The notes beneath the pieces were generated by a model. It saw nothing but the letters and a program-made list of their open reading frames with translations. It had not been told where the DNA came from and made no database searches. Source: Cyanoderma ruficeps (lineage: Eukaryota > Chordata > Aves > Passeriformes > Timaliidae). Taken from it: a stretch of 64,000 nt of DNA. Location: positions 9,084,399-9,148,398 of the forward strand of contig VZDJ01007747.1 in the NCBI GenBank assembly GCA_008694505.1, read 5' to 3'. Shown here in pieces: positions 60,501-64,000 of the stretch. The translations under genes were made by a program, and so were the position numbers. Each line of letters opens with the position of its first letter. Position 1 is the first letter of the stretch.

Positions 60501-63500
60501 AGAAAAAGTTTGGGCTGCTAGCTGTTTCTAGAGTTGAGTAGCATGAGTTTTAAAAGAGACTGGGCAATATCCTGTAGATAGCTCATAACTGTGTTGAATG
60601 GAAAGAATTAAAGCACTAAGGTGAGAATTTTTGCTGTGGTTTAGTTGGCAGTTATAGAGATGGAGAATTAAGGGGAAGGAGAAAACTGTCGTTCACAAAA
60701 AAATATTTGTATCCTTTTTTCCCCCATGTCATTTTGAAGTTAGTATTTTAAAATAGGTAGATGCATTTTTTTCTTAGGAGGACAGTGAGCACTAATCATC
60801 CAGATGTCTATTGCCACAGAAAAGCCACTTTTTATTTGGAAAAGCCATAATCCCAGAAGGATTCATGTGACAGAGAAATAGTGAAAAGCAATGGAGAGAG
60901 CCTATACAGTTGGATTTCTTCATAGAGGGACCTCATTTGATGAATATTAAGGAGGCTAAATGAAAATTAAGGTATCTATGAGTTAAGACTGTTGCATGCC
61001 TTGCAACATGAATTACTATATCGTAAAGGCTTTAAAGATGTCATATAATTTCTAATTCACCGATACTAAGATACTGAGATAACAGCCCTAAAAAGAAAAG
61101 CAGGAAGCATAAAGTAAGCAGATGACTGTTTTCTTTGATTATAGCAATATAAATCCCAGTTGTCTTCAGAATAAAAGTTAAAATTTTTCTTTGTATCATT
61201 AAAATTCTGTCCAAAGCACAAAGGAAGGCTTGAGCTTTGAAAGATACTTCCATTTAGAAGCTATAAAGTCAGTGGAGTTGATCATGGCATGTACTCCCTA
61301 CCTTATAAAGAGATCTCTGATGGTATTTGGTTCTCAATACCAAATGACCTAACTGAAAGCTGCAGTTGAAGAAATTCAGACTCAAAAGAAGATACAGGTT
61401 GTCAATGGAAACATTATTGTGTTTATCAACCTTACCTAGAAAAGTGTTATTCTATCAAGAATATCTTAGATCAGTGGAGTAGAAGAGTATAACTCAGAAG
61501 TGCTATAGCTCAAAGCAGTATTCAAGAGTGTAGATCTCATTTAATTATTGTTTGCTATATGGCATGTGAAGCGCAGGTTAGATGAGTTGGTTTTCATTCT
61601 TCTCTTTAGCTTTAACATTTCTGATTTTATAGAAGGTGGCCAGGCTGGCAGCCCTGGAGCATGAGCAATTCCCTCTGTTTGCACAACAGGGACCACACAA
61701 TGAGCTCCAGTGCACACATCCTTCGTAGTAACTCCAAATACTTCCTGTAGGGTCCAATTCTGTGGCAAAAAGGATGATTTCTTGCGATGCGTCCAACTGC
61801 AGGGGACAAAAAATGTGGAGGCATGCCAAAAAAAACTGGAATGCTGTCTATTTGTGAAAAGGAATACTTTTACTAGGATTTAGACAGAGGACTAATTCAT
61901 ACAGCCTCTAATAGTCAACAGATGGTCATTACTACTGGCTACTAAAGCTAGGTCAGATTTGAGCCCAATGACCCAGAACTAAAATGCTCCATATGCCATC
62001 ACTGTGCTGTCTGGTATGCTCACTAGTTGTGACCCTCCTACTGAAATAAGGCCTTTCCCTTCAAGCAGGAAGCTTTAATGTTCTCAGTTAGATGAAGCAA
62101 CTGCCTTGACATTTCTGCTCTGCCATTGGTTTTAGCTCTTGCTACATGCTGTTTATAACACTTTAGTTTTAACCTTGGGGTGACCAGGGAAAACAAACAC
62201 TGTGAAAGAGAGGAAGTCATGGAAATAGTAAAGATCCTCTTAGAAGAGGACATCTCCCTAAATCCCAGTCAGCCCAAGAGCTAGAAATTAGGTTAGAGGG
62301 CTTTTCCCTTCTCACTGTGTCCTTTAAGGTCTTTTTCAAGGCCTCGGGTGTTAACCAATTGTTAGCTGATATCAGTCATCTTGGGTGGTACATTTAATTA
62401 CATATCTTTCAGTTAATTTAGACTGAAATTGTTCTGGATTTAATCAGGTATAGCCTAAGAAAAATCTAGTTGTTCATCAGACATAGTGATGAGCAGAACA
62501 GCTTGCTCTATCTGGAAAAATATGAGTAGTGCTTACTGTTAGGACATGCAGGACACATAACAAATTTCTATACCCATCATTTATATGTTCTTCATCACTA
62601 CATCATCTTGTGTTTTATACATGTGCATAAAAACTCACAGTGTTCTCACGCATTAATTTTCTGAAGATTAAGAGTTTAAAGAGGTTGCTGCTTAGTAAGG
62701 ATTGAAATTGCTACTTCAAGTGACAATTAATAGGGAGAGAAGTTTTCTGTGTAGGAAATGAACCATACCTCCTCTGTTTTTAAGTTTCCTGTCAAACAAA
62801 ACACAGTCTCTGCTACCTACTGAAGCAGCCACAAGGTTTTTAGAAGTCCTGACCTAGGCTTAACAGTCACTATTAATTACACTACAGTATCAAAGTCATA
62901 CATTTATTAACGCATGAATTCTTTTCAGTTTTCACAGGAAATGGCCCTGAACTGTTATCATATTTATGATATGTCATATACATGATTAAGAATTTCCCTG
63001 GTAGGATACCACATGTCTTCAACTGCAGATACATGATTTACTTGGAATCAGATCTGCTGAATGCAGACTTTCAGTAAAACATGCATTGTACCTTTCATAT
63101 AATTTTTTTTCTTCTAGCTATTATTATTAATGAAATACCTGGAAATGCATAAGGTGTCTTCAGTACATTACTTCTTTCTTTGACTGCTGCAGGGTAAGCC
63201 CTTCCATTTTCATTATTGTGGCCTATTTCATTATAGTATAAACCTCAACCTCTTGAAGAAAAACTTGTTAGCAATTGTGTAACAACAGTTGATGCTGTAT
63301 TTTTATTTTTCTAATTTATTATATGTAGAGTCCTGTAGCTATGTGTTAATGCTTCCCTGTGTCTGCGTGGCAGCAAAGTAGATAATGCAAAACTTTTTTT
63401 TTTTCCTTATGAAGCTCATAAAATATCGAGTAAAAGACCAATACATGCATTAATAGTGACACAGCATAATGTTGTATCAGCAGGTCTTATTTCAAAAATT

Positions 63501-64000
63501 AAAACAAAGGAAACATTCCAAACAAAACTCTTGTAATACCAAATCATTTTTAGATAATGCTAACGCATGAGATAGAGCAAGCAAAACTGCAAGATCTGCA
63601 GTTTTATATGAGGAAGTCAGCAATAGCATAATAAGCCACAGAAGTATTTTAAAATGAAGAAGAAAAAAAGAAAACAATGAAAAAACAAAAAAATATTTTA
63701 CAAGTATATGATTGCCAGAAGATGCATAAGTATTTAAAGTTTCCAGAAAAGTACCATAAAGACATATTGGATGATACACAAATCAGAAAACTCAAAAGGT
63801 ATTTGTGACTGTCAAACTAAAGTGTTGAAATTCCATCTTCTTCTCTTGAGGACCACTGCAAACCACTGCAAGGCAAGTGCTACATTAATTTCCCTTGACT
63901 TATTTTTTTCCACAAAAAAAGCCAATACCAACCTGTACTCATTAACAAAAAATTAGAATTGGTGGCTAAAGGATGTATAATTAAATACATTTCTTGGCTG
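57546..64000. other. Intergenic sequence to the end of the window
   Basis: No gene, RNA gene or named repeat was recognised. Short AT-rich tracts occur (for example 58891-58925). All frames are short and lack family resemblance. Confidence 0.65.

Noticed and set aside
26963..64000. Exons of SPOCK3 or another neighbour gene
   Set aside because: SPOCK3 is the next gene in human but lies hundreds of kilobases away. I looked for cysteine-rich or conserved exon-like blocks flanked by splice sites and found none.

Overview
This is nuclear DNA from a vertebrate, almost certainly a bird. It is AT-rich and made mostly of introns and intergenic sequence. The only protein-coding gene I can support is the 3' part of TLL1 (tolloid-like 1, an astacin-family secreted metalloprotease), on the + strand. 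The bird assignment rests on CR1 LINE fragments, including one with a typical CR1 3' end, and on three copies of one LTR family that I recall as common in non-galliform birds. No mammalian SINEs were seen. The choice of TLL1 over BMP1 or TLL2 rests on protein residues such as the C-terminal [15 protein letters not shown].

Layout: positions 1-1952 are the end of an intron whose upstream exon lies outside the window. Seven coding exons follow at 1953-2113, 5016-5196, 11682-11807, 13151-13278, 17863-18076, 23027-23277 and 24943-25077. They join in frame into 398 residues plus a TAA stop, encoding CUB3, the second calcium-binding EGF module, CUB4, CUB5 and the short C-terminal tail. The astacin protease domain, CUB1, CUB2 and EGF1 lie upstream of the window. 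All introns begin with GT and end with AG, and the phases match at every junction, so this is an intact functional gene and not a retrocopy. The 3' UTR runs to about 26962, with an AATAAA at 26937-26942.

From about 26963 to 64000 I see no gene. In human, TLL1 is followed by a long gene-poor interval before SPOCK3, and this stretch fits that pattern. It holds transposon debris: a truncated LTR (33562-33885), a possible second LTR type (about 40230-40441), a full-length solo LTR (52429-53025), a CR1 3' end (53198-53460), two CR1 pieces in inverted orientation (about 54738-55060) and an antisense CR1 piece (about 57045-57545). A third copy of the main LTR family sits inside a TLL1 intron (14138-14541).

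I found no undescribed biological system. The points most worth a second look are a phase-symmetric candidate cassette exon at 9019-9138 that would insert 40 residues between CUB3 and EGF2, a bulged GC-rich hairpin ending exactly at a consensus-like 5' splice site (2621-2661), a perfect hairpin built around a full CRE palindrome in the last intron (24791-24811), a weak +3C donor after the CUB4 exon, and a CpG-dense patch in the CUB5 exon.
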